DNA of 64,000 nt from Hymenobacter nivis (GTDB taxonomy: Bacteria; Bacteroidota; Bacteroidia; Cytophagales; Hymenobacteraceae). Below are positions 18,756-26,916 of the stretch, piece after piece. The stretch covers positions 2,542,001 through 2,606,000 of the forward strand of contig NZ_CP029145.1 of NCBI RefSeq assembly GCF_003149515.1. The letters are read 5' to 3'. The notes under the pieces are model-generated. The model made no database searches. It was not told the origin of the DNA and saw only the letters and a list, made by a program, of their open reading frames with translations. The number at the start of each line of letters is the position of its first letter. Position 1 is the stretch's first letter. Both the position numbers and the translations under genes were made by a program.

Positions 18756-19184
18756 CTACGCCAGGCGCTGGCCCGGACCAGCGGGGGCCGCCGGCCGGCG
18801 GCGGCGCGGCCAGCGCCAGGTCAGCTCGGCCAATGCTAGCAGGCTAAGGGCGATGCCCAGGCAGTGGCTGAGGTGCAGGCGTCGGGCTGGCAGCGGGGCC
18901 CCCAGGTCGTGGTAGAGTAGCACGGCCCACAGCTCGTCGGCCAGCGTGAGCACCCAAGCGGCCAGGGCCAGCACGCGGCTGGCCCGCCCGCCCGCCAGGT
19001 ACAGGTGCAGCAGATACAACCCCAGCCCGGGCAAGGCCGACACCAGCACCAGCGGGGCCTCCAGGGCCAGCGGCAGCACCAGCAGCAGGAAGCTCAGGGT
19101 TTCCTTGGCGGCCTGGGCGGCGGCCAGCGCCCGGCCTAGGCGCGAGAGTTTGGGCGGGGCGGGCAGCGAAAGCGGAGGGAGCAT
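18756..19184 (-). CDS. Hypothetical multi-span membrane protein, 142 aa
   Basis: Start chosen at ATG 19184; the longer open frame to 19451 overlaps another small gene and reads as Arg/Pro-rich noise. Four hydrophobic stretches are visible (about 33-55, 58-76, 80-97, 107-125), with a basic, Pro/Ala-rich C-terminus. No family recognised. Next upstream on the same strand is another small membrane gene (19238-19498). Confidence 0.5.
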   Translation of the reverse strand: MLPPLSLPAPPKLSRLGRALAAAQAAKETLSFLLLVLPLALEAPLVLVSALPGLGLYLLHLYLAGGRASRVLALAAWVLTLADELWAVLLYHDLGAPLPARRLHLSHCLGIALSLLALAELTWRWPRRRRPAAPAGPGQRLA

Positions 19185-19237
19185 AAGCGGCGGCGAGGCA
19201 CAGTCGGCCCCGGCCCCAAGATAGGGCCCCCGCCGGC

Positions 19238-19498
19238 TTAGTGGCGCCGCAGCGGCATGCGGCCGTCCTGGCAGCGCCAGACCAACAGCATCAGCAGGGT
19301 CCCTTTGAGTGAGTCGGGCACCAGGTTGTCGGGCTTGCCGAACACGACGCAGATGCCCACGCCAATGCCAATCCACCAGGCCCCCAGCAGGTAACACAGG
19401 GCCGCAAAGTGCGGCCGCCGCAGGCCGGGCGTAGCCGCCCGGTCGCGCCACGAGAGCAAAAATTCAAAAGTAGTCAGGTCGCCCAGGCAGGCAGGCAA
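19238..19498 (-). CDS. Hypothetical small membrane protein, 86 aa
   Basis: ATG at 19498. It has two hydrophobic stretches (about 29-51 and 65-75) and ends in a basic RMPLRRH tail. No family recognised. Its upstream side directly meets the insertion sequence (left end near 19524), so the original promoter or even the 5' end may have been displaced. Confidence 0.45.
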   Translation of the reverse strand: MPACLGDLTTFEFLLSWRDRAATPGLRRPHFAALCYLLGAWWIGIGVGICVVFGKPDNLVPDSLKGTLLMLLVWRCQDGRMPLRRH

Positions 19499-19582
19499 AT
19501 TATTTGATTGTCATCTAATTAATAAAGCTAGTTCGGAAGAGTGTGCTAAGCTACTGCCCGTGGGCGAGGCGTAGTTTTGGAC

Positions 19583-20086
19583 ATGGATTATCTGACCCTT
19601 CGGGAGCGGCCTCGGCAGTTGTTAGCCCTGACCAGTCTGCGGCCGGCCGAGTTTGACGACTTGTTGACCGACTTCGCCCCAGCCTGGGAGTGCCACCACC
19701 ATTACCACACCCTGGAGGGGGCCAAACGGGCATTCCCCGCCCACCAGGAGCGGGCCAATGCCGTGCTGGCGGGCAGCGACACGAAGCTCTTTTTTCTGCT
19801 CACCTACCTCAAAAGCAACGCCTTGCAGCAGCACCAGGCCGCCAGCTTCGGCATTTCGCAAGCCCGCGTCAGCCAGTTGGCCACCGCCCTGCTGGGCGTA
19901 CTCAACCACGTGCTGGCCCGGCGCGGGCTGTTGCCTGTGCGCGACGGCGGCGGGTTAGCCCAGCGCCTGGCTAACCACCCGGAGCCGGTCTTTGCCTACG
20001 ACGGGGTCGAGCGGGGCGTACCACGCAACTGCGACCGCGAGGCGCAAGCCGAGGCATACAGCGCTAAAAAAAAGCGCACCGCGTGA
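19583..20086 (+). CDS. IS5-like transposase, upstream frame (HTH plus first catalytic Asp)
   Basis: 167 aa from ATG 19583 to a TGA at 20084. It contains a helix-turn-helix of the DDE_4-associated type (LTYLKSNALQQHQAASFGIS, SQARVSQLATAL) and the first catalytic region VFAYDGVERGVPR. The frame ends just after YSAKKK, which in this family continues as KKKxHxVKN. That continuation is found in the -1 frame, and the switch point holds A8 containing A AAA AAG (20066-20074), a classic slippery heptamer. Confidence 0.85.
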   Translation: MDYLTLRERPRQLLALTSLRPAEFDDLLTDFAPAWECHHHYHTLEGAKRAFPAHQERANAVLAGSDTKLFFLLTYLKSNALQQHQAASFGISQARVSQLATALLGVLNHVLARRGLLPVRDGGGLAQRLANHPEPVFAYDGVERGVPRNCDREAQAEAYSAKKKRTA

Positions 20087-20502
20087 AAAACATGACCTTG
20101 TGCGATTCCACGCAGTACGTGCATTTTCTCTCCGCCACGGAAAATGGGCGGGTACATGACAAAAAATTGGCCGACGAGTACGCCTTGTACTTGCCGGCGG
20201 GCTGCGTGTTGCGGCAGGATTTGGGGCTGCTGGGCCACGCCCCAGCCGGGGTCACGGTGGGGATGCCGCACAAAAAGCCGCCAAAACGGGAACTGACGTT
20301 TTCGCAAAAGATTTATAATCAGCTGCTGAGTCCGTTGCGAATCGTTATCGAACACGCCCACCGTGGCATCAAACGCTTGCACATGGTGCAGGGTACGCTG
20401 CGGTTGCGGGGCGAATGGATGCGCTATACAGTGATGGTCGTGGCCTGTGGCCTGCACAACCTGCGCGTCCGCAGCCCGCATCGGGCCTTCTCGCACCCGT
20501 AA
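20068..20502 (+). CDS. IS5-like transposase, downstream frame (DDE domain, -1 frame)
   Basis: This frame reads KKAHRVKNMTLCD immediately after the slippery run, then ENGRVHDKKLADE (second Asp), LPAGCVLRQDLG and RIVIEHAHRGIKR (catalytic Glu), the usual C-terminal layout of IS5-group DDE enzymes. A GTG at 20083 overlaps the upstream stop (GTGA), so it could also be translated alone. The fused product would be about 306 aa, normal for the group. It appears intact, so the element may be active. Confidence 0.85.
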   Translation, partial: KKAHRVKNMTLCDSTQYVHFLSATENGRVHDKKLADEYALYLPAGCVLRQDLGLLGHAPAGVTVGMPHKKPPKRELTFSQKIYNQLLSPLRIVIEHAHRGIKRLHMVQGTLRLRGEWMRYTVMVVACGLHNLRVRSPHRAFSHP

Positions 20503-20638
20503 AATTCGCCAACCACTCCGAATAAGCTCTAAAGTAAAAGGACAAAAAGAAACGTGCGGGTCAGGCACGGATGCAGCGGCCGGCGGACCAGGAAATTTCG
20601 TTTGCGGGCTCAGAGCGGTTTCCGAGCAACTGTATTTA

Positions 20639-20695
20639 GTTAAAAGTGAAGAGTTAAAAAACAGTCTAAAAGGGTTTTAACTCTTCACTTTTAAC
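20639..20695. repeat. Perfect 21-bp inverted repeat (GTTAAAAGTGAAGAG family)
   Basis: Arms at 20639-20659 and 20675-20695 are exact complements with a 15-nt spacer. A near copy is at 47201-47270. The hairpin lies between the IS and a convergent gene. Confidence 0.8.
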
Positions 20696-20758
20696 TCGCT
20701 TAGAACACGTACATTAACTGAAAAACAGCTTTGGGCCAGGGCCCCAGGCGACGACCTG

Positions 20759-21055
20759 CTAGTCGGGGCGCAACAGCTTCTCCAGAACCTCCAAATGCTG
20801 CTGGAAGGCGGCGCGGCCCTCGGCGGTGGCGGTGTAGGTAGTGTTGGGCTTCTTGCCGATGAACTGCTTGCTGATCAGCACGTAGCCCGCTTTTTCGAGG
20901 GCCGCTACGTGGCTGGCGAGGTTGCCGTCGGTGAGACCGAGCACTTCTTTTAAGTCGTTGAAGCTCACGGCATCGGTGGCCAGGAGCACGGCCATAACGC
21001 CCAGCCGCACGCGGTGGTCAAACGCTTTGTTGAGGGTGTGGATGAGGTGCTTCAC
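20759..21055 (-). CDS. Winged-helix transcriptional regulator (MarR/HTH_34-like)
   Basis: 98 aa from GTG 21055. Helices LNKAFDHRVRLGVMAVL, VSFNDLKEVLGLTDGNLASHV-type recognition segment (in FNDLKEVLGLTDGNL and ASHVAALEKAGY) and the wing ISKQFIGKKPNTTYTAT fit the one-domain winged-helix group that in Bacteroidota often sits next to a membrane protein. The GTG overlaps a TGA (GTGA at 21055-21052), so translation is probably coupled to the preceding cistron. Likely a repressor of its own operon; this is inferred. Confidence 0.85.
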   Translation of the reverse strand: MKHLIHTLNKAFDHRVRLGVMAVLLATDAVSFNDLKEVLGLTDGNLASHVAALEKAGYVLISKQFIGKKPNTTYTATAEGRAAFQQHLEVLEKLLRPD

Positions 21056-21230
21056 CGGCCCAATACGGATGCGGCGGGGGCCCCGGCAGGGCCGGCGGGC
21101 CACTCGTAGCGCTGGTACATCCGCAGGCCGTAGCCGATGAGGTGCTTCACCGGCCCAATACGGATGCGGCGGGGGCCCCGGCAGGGCCGGCGGGCCACTC
21201 GTAGCGCTGGTACATCCGCAGGCCGTAGCC
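21041..21230. repeat. Perfect 95-bp tandem duplication
   Basis: The 95 bp at 21041-21135 are repeated exactly at 21136-21230. The unit covers the junction of two overlapping minus-strand genes: the last 27 codons of the membrane protein and the first 5 codons of the regulator. Confidence 0.95.
21052..21150 (-). CDS. 32-codon hybrid relay ORF made by the duplication
   Basis: GTG at 21150 overlaps the stop of the membrane gene (GTGA), reads VKHLI (regulator N-terminus) and then GYGLRMYQRYEW and on to ASVLGR (membrane-protein C-terminus), and ends at TGA 21054-21052, which again overlaps the GTG of the true regulator. Because the unit is 95 bp (one short of 32 codons) the coupling geometry is preserved at both ends. 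Whether the peptide has a role is unknown; it may just pass ribosomes on. Confidence 0.5.
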   Translation of the reverse strand: MKHLIGYGLRMYQRYEWPAGPAGAPAASVLGR

Positions 21231-21827
21231 GATGTGGCCCAGCCCGATGCCCAGCCCGAAAAACACCACGCCCCAGCCCGGCAGCAGCATAGCTACCAGC
21301 CCCAGCCCAAGCTGCCTGAGCCCCAGCCAGCGGATTTCATCAAAGGTGTACTTGCTGGCGTTCAGCAGCGCCAAGCCGTAGAACACGAGCAGGCCGGGCA
21401 CCACCAGGCCCGCGTCGCCGCCCAGGTACAGGCGCAGGCAAAACAGCCCGCCCGCCCCCAGCGGCAGGGCCAGCGCCACCAGCAACCGCCGCGTCAGGCT
21501 GTTCCACAGCGGCTGGCCGGGGCCCTGCCGCTGCGTGAAGAACCAGGCCACGAGCAGCGCTGCCGCTACCATCGCGGCCGCCAGCAGCAGCAGAAACGAC
21601 AGCGCCGCCTGCCGCTCTTCGGCAGTGCTCGCCAGCAGGTGCTGGTAGCCGCTGGCGCCGTACTCGCTGGGATAGTAGGCCTGCAAGTAGAAATGGCCAG
21701 CCGCCGTGCCCAGCAGCGCCACCACGCCCGCCCCCACCCCGCTCAGGCCGGAGAGCGATAAAAAGCGCAAGCTGCGCTCCATGATGGCGCGGATTTCGGT
21801 GAGCTGGACAAGAGAGTAGGTCTGCAT
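21147..21827 (-). CDS. Membrane protein partner of the winged-helix regulator
   Basis: 226 aa from ATG 21827 (an ATG at 21851 would add 8 residues but lies inside the -7 box). N-terminal helix MQTYSLVQLTEIRAIMERSLRF is cytoplasmic; five to six hydrophobic spans follow (about 30-50, 78-100, 115-135, 140-157, 172-198). The run ERSLRFLSLSGLSGVGAG is seen in Bacteroidota membrane proteins paired with one-domain winged-helix regulators. Function unknown. The duplicated 95 bp contain its 3' end; the copy used here is the one at 21136-21230. Confidence 0.75.
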   Translation of the reverse strand: MQTYSLVQLTEIRAIMERSLRFLSLSGLSGVGAGVVALLGTAAGHFYLQAYYPSEYGASGYQHLLASTAEERQAALSFLLLLAAAMVAAALLVAWFFTQRQGPGQPLWNSLTRRLLVALALPLGAGGLFCLRLYLGGDAGLVVPGLLVFYGLALLNASKYTFDEIRWLGLRQLGLGLVAMLLPGWGVVFFGLGIGLGHIGYGLRMYQRYEWPAGPAGAPAASVLGR

Positions 21828-21848
21828 ATCACGAAGTTCTTTGTGACG

Positions 21849-21856
21849 CAAAGCTA
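21849..21856 (-). promoter_or_regulatory. -7 element for the membrane protein/regulator operon
   Basis: TAGCTTTG on the minus strand matches TAnnTTTG and leaves a leader of about 16 nt before ATG 21827. No -33 TTG at the usual distance. Confidence 0.5.
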
Positions 21857-22428
21857 ATACTCATTTATTGTTTCCGAGTATCATTGCAAAAAAAATTGGG
21901 TGCCGGTTTACCCCGATTTAGCTCGCAGGTACCTGTGGCTTTCTTTGCGCAACGGCTTGGTAATGCTGCTGCTGTCCACCACATTGATAGGCGCGCTGGT
22001 TTATTTTATACTCCAATCCCAAACCCCAGCATTAGTCTTCTCGCCCCTAAAGTTACCCTCCGGGTTGAGCGGGCCATGGCCAATCTGGTTGACATCGTGG
22101 GAACGTTCTGGTTGGGTACTTTTTTCTTCGGGGCCCTCTTCGTAGAGGTGTTGGCCGCGCTGTTTGGCCTGCTGCGGCTGTAGCCCATGCACTGGCTGCT
22201 GCGAATTTGCCTGGCCGAGTCCACAAATCCCAACGTAGAACTTGGCCTGACGGGTACCTTATTGCTTTTCGAAAGTCCGCTGCTAAGTAGGCCGAAGGAA
22301 TTAGTTTGATGCCAGCAACAAAAGCATAGGATTTTGCGCGTTAGTGAGCCTGCCCTTTCTAGCAAGTTGCTCTGGGCTACCCGGCAGTTGCTAAAGGCCA
22401 CGCGGCTGGAGGCAACAGAGTAATCCCG
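21857..22428. other. Gene-poor spacer with two hydrophobic reading-frame fragments
   Basis: Nothing certain. From GTG 21900 one plus frame reads a hydrophobic segment (LVMLLLSTTLIGALVYFIL), and near 22070-22183 another plus frame reads a second one (FWLGTFFFGALFVEVLAALF). Joined by a single frameshift near 22070 they would make a two-span protein of about 95 aa, so this may be a broken small membrane gene. No promoter or family supports it. Confidence 0.25.
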
Positions 22429-24570
22429 CTACAAACTCACCCCGATGCCGGGCCCCAGCAAAAAGAACCATTGGCCGGCCGACAGCTTATAGCCCCCGCC
22501 CAGGTAGAGCGGAAACGAGAGGCGCCCCGTGTGCAGCGGCGTCACCGATCCCAGCACCACCACCCCCAGGTCGCGCCCTGTAGCTTCCGCTGATAGGTTG
22601 AAGGCGTTCAGGGCCACGAAGCCCGCCCCTATTTTATAGGGCCGCAGGTGGTTGATGCGTCCGGGCGAGTAGAAGCTGAGCTGCGCCAGCGTAGCAATGC
22701 TGATGCCGCTGAAACTACCGTAGCCGGATTCGTTCTGGTTTTTGGTGAGCAGACCGGCCGGAAAACTGACGTCGATGTCGAAGCTAGTGCGGCGGCTCAG
22801 CACCAAATCCACCACCTGGGTGTAGCCGGGCTCGCCGTACTGGCTGGCATTATGCTTGATGGTGACGGTGATACGCGCCCAATCGTCGAGGTCATAGGTT
22901 TTGCGGCTCAGCAGCGTGTTCAGGCTGAATGGCCCGCTCTGGCACTGCTTGTCCTGGTAATAGGCGGCGCGGGGCGACGGGTCGGAGGGGCAAATTACCA
23001 AGTTATCGACGGTTTTTTGGTCGAGCAGGTTGTTTTTGGCGTCCACCACGCGCACATCCAGCGTCAGGTACTGCTTGCCGTAGAGCGTCGTAGCCCCGTC
23101 GATGGCGGCGGTGTTGAAGGAGAACACCACGTCGGGGATGCTGTGCTGGTAGAGCACTGGCCCGTTGAGGCGGGTAACGGGCAGGGGCCCCTCACCGTAG
23201 CTTACGCTCACGAAGTTGAGCGGGTGCGGGCGCTGGGCCTCGCGCACCGTCAGCACGAAGCCCGTGGGGTTGACCCCTTCCAGGATGGCCAGGCGGCGGC
23301 GCACCACGTTCAGGGGTACCTGCATGCGGTATATCAGTGAGTTATCGGAACGCACCGACGAGTCTGAGGGTATCGAAAGCAGGTCTTCGACGTGGAAACG
23401 GCCCTTGAGCAGCGACTCGCCTTCGAGGCGCACATCCACAATTTCGCCGGGGCCCACAGCCAGGTTCTGGGTCCAGTCGCCGCCGCGGTGCAGCACGCTT
23501 ACGGCCGTGATGCGGGGCCGCGGCGCAATGTCGAAGTTGGTGATGTAGCGGGCCACGTCGCCCTCCTTGATATAGAGGTAGCCCGCCGTTTGGCGGTGGG
23601 GGTTAAAGACGCGCAGCTGACATAGCACGCGGTTGTTGGTAAGGTAGTTGCGGGTGTATATCTCGGCCACCAGGGCCCCGCCGGGGTCTTGCTGGGCTTC
23701 CAGCCGGTAGGTGCGATGCAGGTCGAAAGACTGGCCGTCGTCCAAAATCAACTCCGTGCCCTGCAAGCGCCCGGCCTCGTCGAAGGCAATGTCCTTGCGG
23801 TCCACGCTCAGGAATCGCAAGCGGCTGGCTTTCACCACAAAGTCCTGGCGCAGCGGCGGGTACGCGTACGTCAGCTTGCCGTCGGGGCCCAGGCGCGGGC
23901 GCTCGGCCAGCAGGTTCAGCACCAGCGAGTGGAGGCCCGGGTCGTTGGGCAAAAGGTGCAGGCGCAGGCCGGGGCCCTCGCGGGTGATTTTGTAGTCGAT
24001 GTCCTGGCCGCGCGTCCAAGTGTTGGTCACGCGCACGTTGGCGGAGTTGTCGGTGCTGAGGTCGATGACGCGTTCCTCGCCCACGAACAGCTCGGCGTTG
24101 GGCACTCGCAGGCCGAGGCTGCTGCGGGTGAGGGGCAGCAGGCTCACAACTTGCTGCTGGCGCACGGGCCGCCCCGCCGAGTCGGCGGTGGCCACGAACA
24201 CCAGCTGCACAAAGGGCGTGGCCGTGAGGTTACGGAAGCGCACGGTGCCGCGGTAGCTGCCGTCGGCGGCGCGCACCAGCGAGTCTTGCAGCTTAAAATT
24301 GGCTGAGGGCAGCAGGCGCAGGCCCTGCACGGGGCCCGTGGGCGTGGCGCGCAGCTCGGCGGCCTGGTCATCAGTGCGGTAATAGAAGTACAGCCGCGGC
24401 TCGCCGGCCACCGTCAGCTGCTGGGCCGGCAGGGCGTAGCGGGTCGTATCGAGGGTGAGGGTAACGCCCCGCACCAGGGGCCCCGGCGCGGCGGCCTGGC
24501 CGCAGGCCGGGCCGGCCAGGGCCACTCCCAAGCCCAACAGCAACACTGCCCAAAGAAGAGATAAACGCAT
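22429..24570 (-). CDS. Hypothetical large envelope protein (713 aa)
   Basis: Signal peptide (LLWAVLLLGLGVALAGPACGQ). The mature part is beta-rich: an N-terminal domain with YFYYRTDDQAAEL, middle repeats of Ig-like strands, two Cys near 545 and 561 (ICPSD, KQCQSG) and a C-terminal region of amphipathic strands ending GQWFFLLGPGIGVSL, the terminal aromatic/hydrophobic pattern of an outer-membrane barrel. I do not recognise the family. It may be an envelope-anchored protein of Cytophagales. The gene is alone and divergent from the 24627 gene. Confidence 0.7.
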   Translation of the reverse strand: MRLSLLWAVLLLGLGVALAGPACGQAAAPGPLVRGVTLTLDTTRYALPAQQLTVAGEPRLYFYYRTDDQAAELRATPTGPVQGLRLLPSANFKLQDSLVRAADGSYRGTVRFRNLTATPFVQLVFVATADSAGRPVRQQQVVSLLPLTRSSLGLRVPNAELFVGEERVIDLSTDNSANVRVTNTWTRGQDIDYKITREGPGLRLHLLPNDPGLHSLVLNLLAERPRLGPDGKLTYAYPPLRQDFVVKASRLRFLSVDRKDIAFDEAGRLQGTELILDDGQSFDLHRTYRLEAQQDPGGALVAEIYTRNYLTNNRVLCQLRVFNPHRQTAGYLYIKEGDVARYITNFDIAPRPRITAVSVLHRGGDWTQNLAVGPGEIVDVRLEGESLLKGRFHVEDLLSIPSDSSVRSDNSLIYRMQVPLNVVRRRLAILEGVNPTGFVLTVREAQRPHPLNFVSVSYGEGPLPVTRLNGPVLYQHSIPDVVFSFNTAAIDGATTLYGKQYLTLDVRVVDAKNNLLDQKTVDNLVICPSDPSPRAAYYQDKQCQSGPFSLNTLLSRKTYDLDDWARITVTIKHNASQYGEPGYTQVVDLVLSRRTSFDIDVSFPAGLLTKNQNESGYGSFSGISIATLAQLSFYSPGRINHLRPYKIGAGFVALNAFNLSAEATGRDLGVVVLGSVTPLHTGRLSFPLYLGGGYKLSAGQWFFLLGPGIGVSL

Positions 24571-24596
24571 AGATCCAACTAAAAACTTAGTGCGAC

Positions 24597-24604
24597 CAAA
24601 AGTA
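24597..24604 (-). promoter_or_regulatory. -7 element upstream of the 713-aa envelope gene
   Basis: TACTTTTG on the minus strand fits TAnnTTTG and predicts a leader of about 20 nt. No clear -33. Confidence 0.4.
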
Positions 24605-24626
24605 AGCGCCCCCCCGGGCTGTTAAC

Positions 24627-25820
24627 ATGAAAACGGTACTTTTAGGCGTTTATTCTAATCGCGCCGTGCCCCAGTCCTACGATGTTGCCATTCTTGGCGC
24701 CGGCCCGGCCGGCACGGCCTGCGCCCTGGCCCTGCGCGGGGCCGGCCTGCGGGTGGCGCTACTGGACAAGGCCCGGTTTCCGCGCGATAAAATTTGCGGC
24801 GATGCCATCCCCGGCCCCGCCCTGAAGGCCCTGCGCCAGCTCGACCCCGCCTATGCCACCGAGCTGCTGGCCGGCCTGCACCCCAAGGCCGAAACCCGCA
24901 CCAGCCGCGTGGTGGCCCCCAACGGCCGCGGCCTGGGCGTGCGCTGGCACCTGCCCACCTTCAACAGCCCGCGCCTGCACTTTGACGCCGCCCTGCTGGC
25001 CCTGGTGCGCCGCCACACGGCCACCGACGTCCTCGAAAACTTCACCGTCAAAACCATCGCCGGGGCCCCCGACGCGGTAACGCTGACCGCCCCCGACGGC
25101 CAGCAGCTGCGCGCGGCGATACTCATTGCCTGCGACGGGGCCAACTCCGTGGCCGCCCGCCAGCTCGCCCACCGCCAAATCGACCGGGCCCACCACTGCG
25201 CCGCCGTGCGCGCCTACTACACCGGCGTGGCCGGCGCCGACGGCCGCACCACCGAGTTTTTCTTCCTGAAAAAGTACCCCGCCGGTTACCTCTGGGTGTT
25301 TCCGGTGGGCGGCGGCGTGTACAATGTGGGCTTCGGGATGCTATCAAAAGACATTGCCACCCAGGGCGTTGACCTGAAGAAAACGTTGCTGGAACTACTC
25401 GGCACGCACCCGCAGCTGGCCCCGCGCTTCGCGGGGGCCCAGTCGCTGGGCCCCGTTGCGGGCTTCGGGTTGCCGCTGGGCACTGGCCGGCCGGCCCACG
25501 CCCTGGCCGGCCCGCGCTGGCTGCTATGCGGCGACGCGGCTTCGCTCATCGACCCGTTGCAGGGCCACGGCATCGACACAGCCGTGCGCAGCGGCATTCT
25601 GGCCGCTGCCCAGGCGGTGATGTGCTTTGAAGCACAGGATTTCAGCGCCACCTTCACGCAGCAATACGCCCGCGCCGTGCAGGCCCGCCTGGGGCCCCAG
25701 CTGGCGCGCAGCTACCGCATCATGCGGTTTCTGGGCAACAAGCCGTGGTTGGTAAACGCTGGCGTGCGCCTGGCCCAGGTACCGCCCATCGGCCGCTGGC
25801 TGCAACGGCTGGTGGGCTGA
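24627..25820 (+). CDS. Geranylgeranyl reductase-like FAD-dependent oxidoreductase
   Basis: 397 aa from ATG 24627; a GTG at 24666 just before PQSYDVAILG is an alternative. The FAD-binding Rossmann motif is DVAILGAGPAGTACALAL, followed by LLDKARFPRDKICGDAIPGPAL (split over two motifs), typical of the geranylgeranyl reductase/halogenase-like group, and the second FAD motif LLCGDAASLIDPLQGHGID near 300. Such enzymes saturate isoprenoid chains or oxidise polyketide/quinone rings. It leads a run with a methyltransferase and a UbiA prenyltransferase, so a role in making a prenylated or lipid-soluble small molecule is inferred. Confidence 0.88.
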   Translation: MKTVLLGVYSNRAVPQSYDVAILGAGPAGTACALALRGAGLRVALLDKARFPRDKICGDAIPGPALKALRQLDPAYATELLAGLHPKAETRTSRVVAPNGRGLGVRWHLPTFNSPRLHFDAALLALVRRHTATDVLENFTVKTIAGAPDAVTLTAPDGQQLRAAILIACDGANSVAARQLAHRQIDRAHHCAAVRAYYTGVAGADGRTTEFFFLKKYPAGYLWVFPVGGGVYNVGFGMLSKDIATQGVDLKKTLLELLGTHPQLAPRFAGAQSLGPVAGFGLPLGTGRPAHALAGPRWLLCGDAASLIDPLQGHGIDTAVRSGILAAAQAVMCFEAQDFSATFTQQYARAVQARLGPQLARSYRIMRFLGNKPWLVNAGVRLAQVPPIGRWLQRLVG

Positions 25821-25825
25821 TTTTG

Positions 25826-25992
25826 GTTGTCAGTTGTTCGTTGGCAGGATTTAGAGCCCCCAGGCTATCTCTCTCCCGCAGTAGCAAATCAATCGTTCAA
25901 CGAAGCAGTAGCGGCACTTCACTACGTTCAGCACGACTGCCTGGGGCCCCCAAATCTTGCCAACGAACAACTACCAACGAACAACTGACAAC
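25826..25992. repeat. Long-loop inverted repeat of the GTTGTCAGTTG family
   Basis: Left arm GTTGTCAGTTGTTCGTTGGCA (25826-25846; 21 nt, written here in part as GTTGTCAGTTGTTCG) pairs with sequence at 25958-25992, where CCAACGAACAACT occurs twice in tandem before GACAAC. Relatives are at 33734-33811 and 46478-46554. Confidence 0.75.
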
Positions 25993-26002
25993 TTGTACCT
26001 CC

Positions 26003-26794
26003 ATGCGCCTACGGCTTCGGTTATTCGAATTTGAGGATCTATCCTGGTTCCCGGCCGTGGTGCGGGCCGGGATGATGGACTATTTGCGGTTCATGATTAC
26101 CGCCCTGGGCACCTACCGGCCCATTGTGCCGCTGCTGGCCGAGGCCCTGCGCCGCACCGGCCAAACCCACCTGCTGGAGCTGGGCGCCGGCGCCGGCGGC
26201 GGCACCGAAACCGTGCTGGCAGCCCTGCGCGCCCAGGGCCACCCCGCCGCCACCATCACCCTGACGGACCTCTACCCCCAGCCCGCCGCCTGGGCCGACA
26301 TCAGCCGGCGCACGGCCGGCGCCATTTCAGCCGAGCCGGGGCCCGTGGATGCGCTGGCCGTACCCGAGCACCTGCCGGGGCTGCGGGTTATTTTTTCGGC
26401 GTTTCACCACTTCCCGCCCACCGCGGCCGTGGCCCTGTTGCGCGACGCCGTACGGGCCGGCACCGGCATCGGCGTGTTTGAGGGCGCGGGCAAACACTGG
26501 GGCGAGCTGCTGCTAGCCGGCACCGCGCTGCCCGTGGCCCAGCTGCTGCTGACGCCATTTTTCCGGCCCTTCCGGTTCAGCCGCCTGGTGTTCACCTACT
26601 TGGTGCCCATCATCCCGCTCTGCACCATCTGGGACGGGGCCGTGTCGTTGCTGCGTATGTACTCGCCTGCTGAGCTGCTGGCCCTGGCCAGCCTGGCCGA
26701 CCCCGCCGGCTGCTACCACTGGCAAACTGGCAAAAAAAGCCACTGGTGGGGCCCCCAGGTCACGTACCTGGTGGGCTGGCCGGCCGCCGCGTAG
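26003..26794 (+). CDS. SAM-dependent methyltransferase (class I)
   Basis: 263 aa from ATG 26003 (the frame upstream to 25745 overlaps the previous gene and the repeat). Motif I is LLELGAGAGGGTETVLAAL (about 56-74); ITLTDLYPQ (about 89) gives the acidic residue that binds the ribose. IFSAFHHFPPTAAVALL corresponds to motif IV. A hydrophobic stretch near 170-210 suggests membrane association. In Bacteroidota such proteins accompany oxidoreductase and UbiA genes in polyketide/isoprenoid clusters; the substrate is not known here. Confidence 0.85.
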   Translation: MRLRLRLFEFEDLSWFPAVVRAGMMDYLRFMITALGTYRPIVPLLAEALRRTGQTHLLELGAGAGGGTETVLAALRAQGHPAATITLTDLYPQPAAWADISRRTAGAISAEPGPVDALAVPEHLPGLRVIFSAFHHFPPTAAVALLRDAVRAGTGIGVFEGAGKHWGELLLAGTALPVAQLLLTPFFRPFRFSRLVFTYLVPIIPLCTIWDGAVSLLRMYSPAELLALASLADPAGCYHWQTGKKSHWWGPQVTYLVGWPAAA

Positions 26795-26916
26795 CAGCCG
26801 TCACTCAACGGTGGAACATGATGGCTTTTCCCACTCGCAAGCCGTTGGGGGCCGCACAGGCGGGTTGTTCTCACCACCTTTGCCCACCTGCGTGCTCAAT
26901 AAACGCTGGCTATTCA

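Larger units (their letters stand above)
19524..20530 (+). mobile_element. IS5-like insertion sequence
   Basis: About 1.0 kb with imperfect terminal inverted repeats: the left end AAAGCTAGTTCGGA (19524-19537) matches the complement of the right end near 20517-20530 (AGAGCTTATTCGGA). The element encodes a DDE transposase in two frames joined by a -1 shift. Exact ends and target duplication cannot be fixed by eye. Confidence 0.75.
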
